Assembly: GCA_024234505.1 (NCBI GenBank)
Contig: JACKOD010000004.1
Coordinates: forward strand, 465,001-529,000
Reading direction: 5' to 3'
DNA: 64,000 nt
Source: Hahellaceae bacterium
Lineage (GTDB): Bacteria > Pseudomonadota > Gammaproteobacteria > Pseudomonadales > Oleiphilaceae
Position numbers and translations under genes: made by a program. Under the pieces are notes generated by a model, which saw only the letters and a list, made by a program, of their open reading frames with translations, did no database searches and was not told the origin of the DNA. Of this stretch, positions 52,726 through 61,789 are shown piece by piece. The stretch's first letter is position 1, and every line of letters starts with the position of its first letter.

Positions 52726-53622
52726 ATGTACGAAGAATATTTTGGATTGCAGGAGATGCCGTTTGCCCTCACGCCAAATACGCACTATTTTTTAAACTCT
52801 CCCAGCCATCAGCAAGCACTTGAACTCTTGTTGGTGGCATTGCGGAATCAGGAAGGATTCATCAAGATTTCGGGAGAAGTCGGCACGGGCAAAACCTTGT
52901 TGTGCAGGAAATTGCTAAATGCTCTGGAAGCGCCATACGTCACTGCCTATATTCCGAATCCGCAACTTACGCCTGAAGGACTCTACATGGCCTTTGCGGA
53001 TGAGTTGGGTTTGGACCTGACGACCGAAACACATAGCCATCAATTACTTAAGCGGATCAATCATACGTTGATTGGCCTGGCCAATGAGGGGCATAAAGTT
53101 GTGCTAATCATTGATGAAGCACAGGCCATGTCGGAGCAAACGATCGAAGCATTGCGCTTGCTGACCAATCTTGAAACCGAATCTGCGCGACTGGTACAGG
53201 TGGTATTGTTCGGTCAGCCCGAACTGGACGAATTATTGTCCCGCCCCAGTTTGCGTCAACTACTTCAGCGGATCACTTTTCAGCAGCGAATTGCACCTTT
53301 GGATAGGGAGGCCGTGGCCCATTATGTTCAGCACCGACTGGCTCTGGCGGGTTACAACGGTCCGGCTTTGTTTCAGCGCGCGTCTTTATCATTGCTTGCC
53401 AAAGCATCTAAAGGGATTCCTCGCCTGATTAATATTCTGGCGCACAAATCGTTGATGGCCGCGTATGGCGAAGGTGGGCGGGAAATTAGTAAGGCGCATG
53501 TCAAGCGCGCCATTCAGGATACCGAGAGTGTTCGAATGCCCCGTTTTGCTTGGTTCTCGCTGGGTGTATTGCTGCTGGTTACGCCGCTTTTGTCGGGAAT
53601 ATGGCCGGGAGTCGGGGCGTGA
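52726..53622 (+). CDS. mshM: MSHA biogenesis protein MshM (ExeA-like ATPase)
   Basis: MshM is an AAA ATPase of the ExeA/GspA type, thought to help secretin assembly. The 298-residue protein begins MYEEYFGLQEMPFALTPNTHYF, the family signature (shown in part), with Walker A GEVGTGKT (about 51-58) and Walker B VVLIIDEAQ (about 125-133). A TM segment lies at the C terminus (about 272-295). The stop overlaps the mshN start. Confidence 0.93.
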   Translation: MYEEYFGLQEMPFALTPNTHYFLNSPSHQQALELLLVALRNQEGFIKISGEVGTGKTLLCRKLLNALEAPYVTAYIPNPQLTPEGLYMAFADELGLDLTTETHSHQLLKRINHTLIGLANEGHKVVLIIDEAQAMSEQTIEALRLLTNLETESARLVQVVLFGQPELDELLSRPSLRQLLQRITFQQRIAPLDREAVAHYVQHRLALAGYNGPALFQRASLSLLAKASKGIPRLINILAHKSLMAAYGEGGREISKAHVKRAIQDTESVRMPRFAWFSLGVLLLVTPLLSGIWPGVGA

Positions 53623-54860
53623 GTTTATTAAACGACACCTTGCGTAATCTGGAACAACGCAACGCGGCAGGGCAATCGTCTCCGCCGGGCGTTGTTGGCT
53701 ATCATGGTTTGATGGGGGGCTCGAAGTCGAAAGCTTCGCAGAAATGGCGTGTGCTGTTGATTGCCTGCCCACTGGTGATTGGCGCCACATTCCTGGGTTA
53801 TCGCTATTGGATGCTATCGCAAGCCTCGTTGCCTGTGATGGCATCTTATTCGGTGCCGCATTCCGAAACTGTCACGCCGGTCGTTGCGTTGCCTGCGATG
53901 TCCACCGATCGAACCGTGGAGCGCGAAGTCAGCATTGCGCCAGACGAAGTGCCGGCTCAGGTGCAGAAAACGGAGCCAGCAGTTAATAATATCGAGCCAC
54001 CGGTGAACTCGGATTCCCATGTTGACGGGTCAGTACCCGCCGTCGTACAGCTATCGGTTGTCGAACCTGCGCCTGCTCCCGTCACGCCAAAAAGAACAGA
54101 AGAAATAACGCCAATGGCTACTGTTACTGCCATTGAGTCTAGGCCAGCCAAGGACTCAACATCCAAGCCAAAAGCCACGCAAGTAAAGGAAGTTTTGGCC
54201 GAAACACCTATCGAGCCGGCCGAAGTCTCTCCTCTGGACACGACTCCGGTAGTTTCTGCAAAGCTTGCTAAAACCCAGCGACTCAGTGCGGAAGAGCTGG
54301 ATGCCAGCGCAGCAGCGCATGCACGTAAACTTTTGGCGGAAGGTGCGGCAGTCGACGCAGAAGACTTGCTGAAAAGGCAATTGGCAGTTAATCCCGGTGC
54401 GATGCAATCTCGCACTTTGCTGGCAACACATCTTTTCGAGTCGAATCGTGTGGACGAGCTCAACCTATTGCTTGCTCCTCAATACTTATCACTTAGCCCG
54501 ATGTTGAGGATGCTGGAGGCCCGTTTGCTGTTGGCAAAAGGCCGAGGCGCAGCGGCGTTGGCCGTTATGGAGTCTTCTGTTCCTGAGCTTGAGGGGTATA
54601 CCGATTACCATGCGCTACTGGCCGCTCTTTACCAACAGGAGCAACGGGCCAGCGAGGCTGTTAACGAGTATGCCTTGTTACTCCGCGAGCATCCTCATGT
54701 TGCGGACTGGTGGGCAGGAATGGCGATAGCACTGGACCGCAGTGGTCACTATGAAGGGGCTAAAAAAGCGTACGAACGAGCGCTGCAAACCCAGGGATTG
54801 CACGAAGATCTGGCCCGATATGCCCGGGATCGAGTCAATCAGCTTGGTCGTGCTGGCTAA
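53619..54860 (+). CDS. mshN: MSHA biogenesis protein MshN (TPR protein)
   Basis: MshN is a bitopic membrane protein with tetratricopeptide repeats, probably a GspB-like partner of MshM. GTG 53619 overlaps the mshM stop by four bases and gives MSLLNDTLRNLEQRN, the family start; an in-frame extension to 53550 lies inside mshM and is rejected. The 413-residue protein has a TM near residues 45-65, a long Pro/Thr/Val-rich periplasmic linker (about 70-215) and TPR-like helices from about 225 to the end (AGAKKAYERALQ-type repeats). Confidence 0.9.
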   Translation: MSLLNDTLRNLEQRNAAGQSSPPGVVGYHGLMGGSKSKASQKWRVLLIACPLVIGATFLGYRYWMLSQASLPVMASYSVPHSETVTPVVALPAMSTDRTVEREVSIAPDEVPAQVQKTEPAVNNIEPPVNSDSHVDGSVPAVVQLSVVEPAPAPVTPKRTEEITPMATVTAIESRPAKDSTSKPKATQVKEVLAETPIEPAEVSPLDTTPVVSAKLAKTQRLSAEELDASAAAHARKLLAEGAAVDAEDLLKRQLAVNPGAMQSRTLLATHLFESNRVDELNLLLAPQYLSLSPMLRMLEARLLLAKGRGAAALAVMESSVPELEGYTDYHALLAALYQQEQRASEAVNEYALLLREHPHVADWWAGMAIALDRSGHYEGAKKAYERALQTQGLHEDLARYARDRVNQLGRAG

Positions 54861-54896
54861 TAATTTTCGTGCTCTAAAGCGTTAAGGCAGGCAACG

Positions 54897-56651
54897 ATGA
54901 TGGCAGAACCCAGAAAGAAACTTAGATTAGGTGATTTGCTGGTACAAAGCGAAGTGATTACCGAGCAGCAGTTGATGTCGGCGCTGCAGGAACAAAAGCG
55001 TAGTGGCCGAAAATTGGGGCGGGCGCTTATTGATCTGGGATATGTCGATGAAGAAAACCTGTTATCGATTTTGTCTCGCCAGCTGAATATTCCCTTTGTG
55101 CAGTTGCGTAATTATCAGTTCAACAATGAGCTGGTTAAAAAGTTGCCCGAAGCGCTCGCACGGCGTTTTCGTGCCATTGTGCTGGACGAAAAACAGGGAG
55201 AATTGCTGGTCGGCATGGCTGACCCGATGGATATCTTTGCTTATGACGAACTTGCGCGCGCACTGAAGCAGCCGATCAAGGAAGCGGTGGTGCGGGAAAG
55301 CGAGTTGCTGAATACGCTGGATCTGGTTTATCGCCGTACAGAAGAAATCAGTCACCTGGCGGGAGAGCTTGAAGGTGAGCTGGGGGAAGATGTTTTTGAT
55401 TTGGCGGAACTGACGGCTACCGGGGATGTTAACGAAGCCCCGGTCGTCAAATTGCTGCAATCCATTTTCGAAGACGCTGTCATGGCCCGAGCCTCGGATA
55501 TTCACATTGAGCCGGATGAGAGCGTAGTAAGAATTCGCCAGCGCATTGACGGGGTACTGCACGAGCAGGTCATGAAAGAAAAGCGTATCAATGCGGCGCT
55601 GGTGTTGCGACTGAAATTGATGTCGGGCCTGAATATCTCGGAAAAGCGTTTGCCCCAGGACGGTCGATTTAATATCCGTGTTAAAGGAAAAAGTATCGAT
55701 GTGCGTCTGTCGACGATGCCTGTGCAATATGGTGAATCGGTTGTCATGCGTTTACTTGATCAGACGAGCGGGATGCTATCACTGGATGTGATAGGTATGC
55801 CCAAAAATGTACTTGATCGATTCCGGATCGCAGTTAGCCGGCCTCACGGTATGATTCTGGTCACCGGACCGACCGGAAGCGGGAAAACAACCACGTTATA
55901 TGGTGCGCTCACGGAACTTAACAAGCCGGAAGTAAAAATCATCACCGCGGAAGATCCGGTGGAATATCGTTTACCCAGGGTCACCCAGGTGCAGGTTAAT
56001 GCGAAAGTAGGTCTGACCTTTGCGACAGTGTTACGGGCCTGTTTGCGGCAAGATCCCGATATCATGCTGGTCGGGGAGATGCGAGATCAGGAAACGGCAG
56101 AGATTGGTTTGCGGGCCGCCATGACGGGTCACCTGGTGCTTTCAACACTTCATACCAATGACTCTATCTCCAGTGCGATGCGTTTGATTGATATGGGCGC
56201 GGAACCCTTTTTGGTGGCCAGCTCGTTGCTGGGCGTCATGGCGCAGCGTTTGGTTCGACGGAATTGTGAGCATTGTGCTCAGCCGTACCATCCTACCGAT
56301 CAGGAAAAAATCTGGTTGCGTGCGATGCGCCATACCGGTAGCGCCTTGCCAGAGAGCTTTACTAAAGGTGCCGGTTGTTATCAATGCAGTAACACCGGCT
56401 ACAAAGGACGTATCGGGGTTTATGAGTGGCTGGAAATGGATGAGGCTATGCTGGATGCATTGCGCCGGGCAGACCCCTCCGGCTTTGCAGCCGCCGCAAG
56501 GCGCAGTCGTTATTTTGCTCCTCTGGAGCTGTGTGCACTGGAATATGCCAAAGAAGGAAAAACCTCGCTGGATGAAGTATTCCGGGTATCGGCGACACTC
56601 GAAGGCGGGGTTGAAGAGAAGCATACTGCCGATAGTGTTGGATTAGCCTGA
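54897..56651 (+). CDS. mshE: MSHA extension ATPase MshE, c-di-GMP responsive
   Basis: MshE is the GspE/PilB-family ATPase that powers pilus extension. The 584-residue protein has Walker A GPTGSGKTTT (about 322-331), Walker B (PDIMLVGEMRD) and a C-terminal four-cysteine zinc site (CEHC..CYQC). The N terminus carries two tandem MshEN motifs, RLGDLLVQSEVITEQQLMSA (from about 10) and KLGRALIDLGYVDEENLLSI (from about 38), which bind cyclic di-GMP in Vibrio cholerae MshE. ATG 54897 or 54900 may be used. The stop overlaps the mshG start. Confidence 0.95.
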   Translation: MMAEPRKKLRLGDLLVQSEVITEQQLMSALQEQKRSGRKLGRALIDLGYVDEENLLSILSRQLNIPFVQLRNYQFNNELVKKLPEALARRFRAIVLDEKQGELLVGMADPMDIFAYDELARALKQPIKEAVVRESELLNTLDLVYRRTEEISHLAGELEGELGEDVFDLAELTATGDVNEAPVVKLLQSIFEDAVMARASDIHIEPDESVVRIRQRIDGVLHEQVMKEKRINAALVLRLKLMSGLNISEKRLPQDGRFNIRVKGKSIDVRLSTMPVQYGESVVMRLLDQTSGMLSLDVIGMPKNVLDRFRIAVSRPHGMILVTGPTGSGKTTTLYGALTELNKPEVKIITAEDPVEYRLPRVTQVQVNAKVGLTFATVLRACLRQDPDIMLVGEMRDQETAEIGLRAAMTGHLVLSTLHTNDSISSAMRLIDMGAEPFLVASSLLGVMAQRLVRRNCEHCAQPYHPTDQEKIWLRAMRHTGSALPESFTKGAGCYQCSNTGYKGRIGVYEWLEMDEAMLDALRRADPSGFAAAARRSRYFAPLELCALEYAKEGKTSLDEVFRVSATLEGGVEEKHTADSVGLA

Positions 56652-57877
56652 TGGCCCAGTTTCAATTTCGTGGCAGAGATGCCCGAGGTGAAGTGAACCA
56701 GGGAACGCTGGACGCTGCGACCAGAGATGCGGCGGCTACCGAGTTGGTCCGTCGGGGAATCACGCCAATTGCTGTCACCGAGATTCAGCAGCCCAAAGAT
56801 GTGCTGGCGGGGCTAAAGAAGCATCCGCTGTTTGTGCCCAAAATTACGCTGGATGAACTCATTATTATGTGCCGCCAGATGAATGCACTGACGCGTGCAG
56901 GCATACCCATTATTCGTGCCATGCGGGGACTGGCGGAGTCCTCTCGTTCAGAAGCCCTGAAAGCCACCTTGCATGATGTGACCAATCGTTTGGAGTCGGG
57001 GGTCAGTCTGGCGGCATCCATGCAAGCGCACTCTAAAGTGTTTGATGAGCTGTTTATCAGCATGATTCATGTGGGCGAGAATACAGGCCAGCTTGAGCAG
57101 GCGTTTAAACAGCTTAGTGAAAGTCTGGAATTGGAGCGTGATACACGCAAGCGCATCAAACAGGCCACCCGCTATCCGATGATTGTCAGTGGTGCCTTGT
57201 TAGGTGCACTCATGATTATTAACTTTTTTGTGATTCCTAAATTTGCCGGTGTGTTTGCGAAATTTGGCGCGGAGTTGCCTTTCGCTACCAAAATTCTGAT
57301 TACAACCTCAAATTTCTTTATTAACTATTGGTGGCTGCTTGGGGGACTGAGCGTAGGGGCTGTGTACGCCTTCAAGCGATGGGTGAAAACGCCGCAAGGG
57401 CATTACCTGTGGGATAAATACAAACTCGGCTTTCCGATTGTTGGCGGTTTGTTTGAGCAGATCACGCTATCACGTTTTTCGCGCAATTTTGCCATGATGC
57501 TGGGGGCCGGAGTGACGGTGACCCATGCGCTCGCGATTGCTGCCGAGGCGGCACACAACAAATATATCGGCACCAATATTGCCAGCATGAAAACGGGCAT
57601 TGAGCGCGGCGATAGTTTGCTTCGAACGGCCAATGCCACCGGGATGTTTACGCCACTGGTTCTGCAGATGATTGCGGTGGGTGAAGAAACCGGTTCGATC
57701 GACCGTTTACTGAATGAAGTGGCCGACTTCTATGACGAAGAAGTGGACTACGGGCTGAAGCGATTGGCTGAATCCATCGAACCGATTTTATTGTTAGCCA
57801 TGGGCGCCATGGTGTTGGTACTGGCGCTAGGGGTGTTCCTGCCTATTTGGGATCTTGGCAAAGCCGCATTGAAATAA
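56651..57877 (+). CDS. mshG: MSHA biogenesis protein MshG (platform protein)
   Basis: MshG is the polytopic PilC/GspF-type inner-membrane platform. The 408-residue protein has two T2SF domains (about 70-195 and 273-395), each with a hydrophobic hairpin, and motifs such as LIIMCRQMNALTRAGIPI and VGEETGSIDRLLNEVADFYD. ATG overlaps the mshE stop (TGATG). Confidence 0.95.
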   Translation: MAQFQFRGRDARGEVNQGTLDAATRDAAATELVRRGITPIAVTEIQQPKDVLAGLKKHPLFVPKITLDELIIMCRQMNALTRAGIPIIRAMRGLAESSRSEALKATLHDVTNRLESGVSLAASMQAHSKVFDELFISMIHVGENTGQLEQAFKQLSESLELERDTRKRIKQATRYPMIVSGALLGALMIINFFVIPKFAGVFAKFGAELPFATKILITTSNFFINYWWLLGGLSVGAVYAFKRWVKTPQGHYLWDKYKLGFPIVGGLFEQITLSRFSRNFAMMLGAGVTVTHALAIAAEAAHNKYIGTNIASMKTGIERGDSLLRTANATGMFTPLVLQMIAVGEETGSIDRLLNEVADFYDEEVDYGLKRLAESIEPILLLAMGAMVLVLALGVFLPIWDLGKAALK

Positions 57878-57916
57878 TGCCAGTAATGCAGTTGAGTCGA
57901 GGCGGAAAAGGGGACG

Positions 57917-58447
57917 ATGATGGGTAATCGCAGATTGACCGTATGGATTACCATCAGCTTGATTTCGGTGCTTGCCTTTTTGCTACTGCGGGCGCTGGAT
58001 CGGGAAGTCGCAAGGGCGGAGCAAGCGGGTTTTCGGATGGTCGTGGCGCAGGTAGAAAGTGTGCTGGCCGTGAAAACCGCAGAACTGGTGGCAAAAGATC
58101 AGCGTAATAATCTGAAAAACTTTGTAAATCATAATCCTATGGACTGGATGAATCCGCCCCCTATGAACTATAGTGGAATAGTGACGGAAGCGGGAAGTGG
58201 TGGTGCCTCTTACCATAATATGGCTGCGGGCCATTGGTATTTTGATCCGCAAAGGCACTTGCTGGTGTATATGCCGGCCGATACGCAAGGGTTTGTTCGT
58301 ATCGCCGGAGAAGTGGATTCTTTTATACAATTCAAAGTCACACTGGATTTTTTAGATCGTAATAGCAGCGGCGCTTTTGAGCAGAACAAAGACCGCATTC
58401 TTGGACTCAAGCTATTACGGGTCGCCGGACGCGATACGATGAAGTAG
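57917..58447 (+). CDS. mshF: MSHA biogenesis protein MshF
   Basis: MshF is a small bitopic protein of the MSHA system of unclear role. The 176-residue protein has an N-terminal TM (about 7-25) and a periplasmic domain with HWYFDPQRHLLVYMPADTQG near residue 105. The call rests on its place between mshG and mshB and on size and topology. It does not carry a prepilin motif. Confidence 0.82.
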   Translation: MMGNRRLTVWITISLISVLAFLLLRALDREVARAEQAGFRMVVAQVESVLAVKTAELVAKDQRNNLKNFVNHNPMDWMNPPPMNYSGIVTEAGSGGASYHNMAAGHWYFDPQRHLLVYMPADTQGFVRIAGEVDSFIQFKVTLDFLDRNSSGAFEQNKDRILGLKLLRVAGRDTMK

Positions 58448-58475
58448 ATTGTGTGTCACGTTAACAGGAGGCTCG

Positions 58476-59000
58476 GTGAGTCTGAATAAAACATATCTTC
58501 CTTCCTATGCTGTCAGTTACGGCTTCACCCTGATTGAGTTGGTGGTGGTGATCGCCGTGCTGGCCATTTTATCTGCTTTGGCGTTACCGCGTTTTGCGGA
58601 TATTGCCGACGAAGCACATCGCAGCAGTGTCGAAGGCACCAATGGTGCTTATGCGGCCGCGGTGTCTCTGGTGCGTGCCCAGTGGCTGGTGAATGGAAAC
58701 CAGACAGCTGTTTCAAACATACGCGGTTTTGGCGATGAAACCGTGGATGTCAGTTCTTCAGGATGGCCTACCGGTGTAAACGGGAATACCAACCCGAACG
58801 GGATGTCAGTAGGCGAGTGCAATGACTTATGGACAAAACTATTGCAAACGAGTGCACCCTCGGTCTCAGCGGCTGTGGGGGCGGACTATCAGACCAGCGT
58901 GAATGGAGGCGATTGCCGCTATACCTATCAGCGCGACTCGACAGGAAATTACATACAGTACGATCCGAATAACGGTGAAGTGACTGCGGTGATTAATTAA
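58476..59000 (+). CDS. mshB: MSHA minor pilin MshB
   Basis: MshB is a type IV prepilin. GTG 58476 has aggagg upstream and gives 174 residues with a 16-residue leader and the prepilin site G/FTLIELVVVI, including Glu5. The region after the first helix (ALPRFADIADEAHRSS) is close to MshA. Cysteines near the C terminus may form a disulfide. An in-frame TTG at 58449 is unlikely. Confidence 0.92.
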   Translation: MSLNKTYLPSYAVSYGFTLIELVVVIAVLAILSALALPRFADIADEAHRSSVEGTNGAYAAAVSLVRAQWLVNGNQTAVSNIRGFGDETVDVSSSGWPTGVNGNTNPNGMSVGECNDLWTKLLQTSAPSVSAAVGADYQTSVNGGDCRYTYQRDSTGNYIQYDPNNGEVTAVIN

Positions 59001-59044
59001 TACATATCTCAAAAGCTAAGCTATTTGTCCATTAGGAGTTGTAA

Positions 59045-59509
59045 ATGATGAAAAAACAAGCCGGTTTTACCATGATTGAACTGGTCATGGTGATTGTGAT
59101 TCTGGGAATTCTGGCAGCTTTTGCCTTGCCTCGATTTGCTGATTTGGGAACCGATGCCAGAAAAGCCTCCATTTCCGGTGTGATCGGATCGATGAAGTCA
59201 GCATCTGCCATCGTGCATGCGGGCTGGCTGGCAGGAGGAAGCTCCGGTACAACGTTAACAATGGATGGCGGTGTAGTCATCTCGGTTAATGGATCTGGAT
59301 ATGCTGCATCTCAAGGGGTGGGTACCGGTTCTGGTGCGGATGCTGCCAATGCAGGACATATTGGTCTGGCTGCTGGTATCAGTGCCGGAGATTACACCAT
59401 TACCCCAGGGGCCGCGACTCTCACGGTCGCGTTGACAGGACTAACCTGTACCGTGACTTATACGGCGGCCTCTGGTGCGGTCACCTCAGCGGGCGCAGAT
59501 TGTCCTTGA
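59045..59509 (+). CDS. mshA: MSHA major pilin MshA
   Basis: MshA is the main subunit of the mannose-sensitive haemagglutinin-type pilus. The 154-residue protein has a very short leader (MMKKQAG), site G/FTMIELVMVI with Glu5, and ALPRFADLGTDARKAS after the helix. The mature part is Gly/Ala/Thr-rich with a Cys pair closing the C terminus (LTCTVTY..ADCP). A strong aggag precedes ATG 59045. The identity as major pilin comes from operon order. Confidence 0.93.
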   Translation: MMKKQAGFTMIELVMVIVILGILAAFALPRFADLGTDARKASISGVIGSMKSASAIVHAGWLAGGSSGTTLTMDGGVVISVNGSGYAASQGVGTGSGADAANAGHIGLAAGISAGDYTITPGAATLTVALTGLTCTVTYTAASGAVTSAGADCP

Positions 59510-59513
59510 TGGT

Positions 59514-60023
59514 ATGCGAACTAATCACCACCCGGCATCTACTAAATTACGTAATGTAGGGTTCACGCTGGTTGAATTGGTCATGGTGCTGGTGGTGATC
59601 AGCATCCTGGCGGTCGTGGGGATGTCGTTGTTTGCCAATAAATCGGATTATGCGGTGTATGTCGGCAAACAACAAATCCTGTCCAGCGCGCTACTTGCCC
59701 AGCAGGTTGCGCTGGCAACGCAGAATCCACTCACTCCCATAAGTTTTTCTATTTCTCAATCGACGGATGATTGGACGCTTACCGTGATTAAAGGCGGCAC
59801 GACGCCCATCGAAGTCAGTTCTCAGCAGGTAGAACGATCGGGGGCAACGTTATCCGTTGATGGCGCATTGTTGTCTGGAACGAAGTCTTTTGTTTATGAC
59901 CGTCATGCTAGTCTGGTGCCTAGAGCCTCGCATGTGCTGCTGCTTTCCGGTTCAAGTACGGCCACATTGTGTTTGTCCTCATCAGGTTATGCCTATGAGT
60001 CGACGAATGGGGCCTGTCCGTGA
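59514..60023 (+). CDS. mshC: MSHA minor pilin MshC
   Basis: MshC is a prepilin. The 169-residue protein has a 15-residue leader and site G/FTLVELVMVLVV with Glu5. ATG 59514 lies four bases after the mshA stop but has no recognisable ribosome-binding site, so translation probably depends on coupling to mshA. A longer reading from 59475 overlaps mshA and is rejected. Confidence 0.9.
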   Translation: MRTNHHPASTKLRNVGFTLVELVMVLVVISILAVVGMSLFANKSDYAVYVGKQQILSSALLAQQVALATQNPLTPISFSISQSTDDWTLTVIKGGTTPIEVSSQQVERSGATLSVDGALLSGTKSFVYDRHASLVPRASHVLLLSGSSTATLCLSSSGYAYESTNGACP

Positions 60024-60526
60024 GAACGCGCAGCTTACATTCTGGTATGACGCTGGTGGAACTGGTCATTACCATCGTCGTCATTTCAATCGCCATGGTA
60101 GCGGTATTAACGGCTTTTAGTGGTGCGATGGGACGCAGTGCCGACCCGCTCTGGCGCAACAAAACCCTAAAGCTGGCACAGTTATATCTGGACGAAATGA
60201 CCACCAAGAAATTTGATGAAACCACGCCGGTCGGCGGTGTGCCTGCTTCCACCGCAGTGACTTGTAGCGGACTGGGAGCCGAAGAAGCGGATCGCAGTCT
60301 TTATGACGACGTAGACGATTACCACAATCTGAATGAAACCCCGCCGCTCAATCAAAAGGGGGGGGCGCTCAACGGCTATGCCGGCTATCGGGTACAGGTT
60401 TCTGTTACCTGCAGCGGTACGCTGGTGGGGGCGGCCGATGATAGTCAGATCAAAAAAATCAGTCTTACTATTACCCCGCCTGGCGAGGCGCCAGTGCTGT
60501 TCAGTAGCTTTGTGGGTAACTTCTGA
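60020..60526 (+). CDS. mshD: MSHA minor pilin MshD
   Basis: MshD is a PilV/GspI-like prepilin. The 168-residue protein has leader MRTRSLHSG and site G/MTLVELVITIVV with Met at +1 of the mature protein and Glu5 kept. GTG 60020 overlaps the mshC stop by four bases. Confidence 0.9.
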   Translation: MRTRSLHSGMTLVELVITIVVISIAMVAVLTAFSGAMGRSADPLWRNKTLKLAQLYLDEMTTKKFDETTPVGGVPASTAVTCSGLGAEEADRSLYDDVDDYHNLNETPPLNQKGGALNGYAGYRVQVSVTCSGTLVGAADDSQIKKISLTITPPGEAPVLFSSFVGNF

Positions 60527-61344
60527 TGTGTTCGAGAGGGGCTAAGCCACCTTCCGCCTTTTTATACCAGACAGGATTTACCCTGATTGAGTTAATCATG
60601 GTGTTGGTCATTGCCGGTATCATCACGGTGATGTCCATAAACTTTATCAGCCAAACCACATCAGGCTATCAGGATGCCGCCACGCGCCAGCAAATGGCCA
60701 CACTGGGGTGGCTAGCCTCTGAAAAATTATCCCGTGAATTGCGTAATGCGTTGCCAAATAGTGTGCGCCTGAATGCGAGTGGCCGATGCCTTGAATTTAT
60801 GCCAACCGTGGCGGCCTCTCACTATATTTCCGTCCCTTGGATGGTCGCAGCCGATCGCTTTAACGGTGTCAGAATTCGTGGCTACGGGGGGGGCGGTAGC
60901 AATGAACGGGTGGCGGTTTACCCGGATGATCCCCTTGCCATCTATGCTCAGTCGAATCCCGGGCCGGTCAGTGTCTCTACGGTTGATCAGGTAAACACAG
61001 TTTCCGGGGATGAAATACAGGTGGTCTTATCGGCGGCGCATCAGTTTTTAGCTTCTTCCCCGGAGAAGCGTTTTTATATTACCGGGAACCCCGTGACCTA
61101 CTGCTTTCAGGGCGCCCGACTGTATCGCTATCGTGAGTATGGGGTTCAGGCAACGATAGGGGCCGCATTACTGAATGAGGAGGTGATCGTAGATCGAATT
61201 CTCGCGGGAAGTGGAGGGTTTGAAGTAACTGAGGCCTCGCTGACACGTAATTCGGTCATCCGAATGTTTTTTACGGTGACTGATTCCGGTAGTGGTGAAT
61301 TCCAGCAGATTGACCAAGAAGTGCAGGTGCGTAATGTGCCCTAA
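60526..61344 (+). CDS. mshO: MSHA minor pilin MshO
   Basis: MshO is a PilW/GspJ-like large minor pilin. The 272-residue protein has a leader of about 17 residues and site G/FTLIELIMVLVIAG with Glu5, then a long mature region with QGARLYRYREYG. ATG overlaps the mshD stop (TGATG). Confidence 0.9.
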   Translation: MCSRGAKPPSAFLYQTGFTLIELIMVLVIAGIITVMSINFISQTTSGYQDAATRQQMATLGWLASEKLSRELRNALPNSVRLNASGRCLEFMPTVAASHYISVPWMVAADRFNGVRIRGYGGGGSNERVAVYPDDPLAIYAQSNPGPVSVSTVDQVNTVSGDEIQVVLSAAHQFLASSPEKRFYITGNPVTYCFQGARLYRYREYGVQATIGAALLNEEVIVDRILAGSGGFEVTEASLTRNSVIRMFFTVTDSGSGEFQQIDQEVQVRNVP

Positions 61345-61789
61345 ACACTCCTCATCACCGATTCGAACATGGCCTCTATATAAACAAGAGCAAGGGTTTG
61401 GGCTGCCTGCAGCCATTTTCGTGATCACCGTATTGTCGCTGGTGGTATTGGCATTAAATAGTCTTGATGAGGTGAATGGCATTAGTTTTTCTCAAGATAT
61501 TAATAGCCAGCGCGCTTTCTATGCGGCAGAAAGTGGCGCACATATCGGGTTGAACCGCCTGTTTCCTGCCGGTGGTTCGGCCAGCGATTGTTCCAATTCA
61601 TATTTTTCGGGGGTGTCGGTGGATTTTGCGGCACTGGCTGTTACTGGTTTGAATAATTGCTCTGCCCGGGTCAACTGTCAGCAAGACCGTTTGGGGAGTA
61701 ATAGCTATTTTATGCTGGAAAGCGAAGGTGTGTGTGGTATCGGTGCCGAAATGGCCACCCGCCGAGTCAGGGTGAGGGTGAAGCAATGA
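61334..61789 (+). CDS. mshP: MSHA minor pilin MshP
   Basis: MshP is a PilX/GspK-like minor pilin. The 151-residue protein has a charged leader and GFGLPAAIFVITVLSLVVLA, where the usual Glu5 is replaced (FGLPA), as expected for the tip-type pilin of this position. YAAESGAHIGLNRLF follows the helix. ATG 61334 overlaps the end of mshO by 11 bases. Confidence 0.86.
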   Translation: MCPKHSSSPIRTWPLYKQEQGFGLPAAIFVITVLSLVVLALNSLDEVNGISFSQDINSQRAFYAAESGAHIGLNRLFPAGGSASDCSNSYFSGVSVDFAALAVTGLNNCSARVNCQQDRLGSNSYFMLESEGVCGIGAEMATRRVRVRVKQ

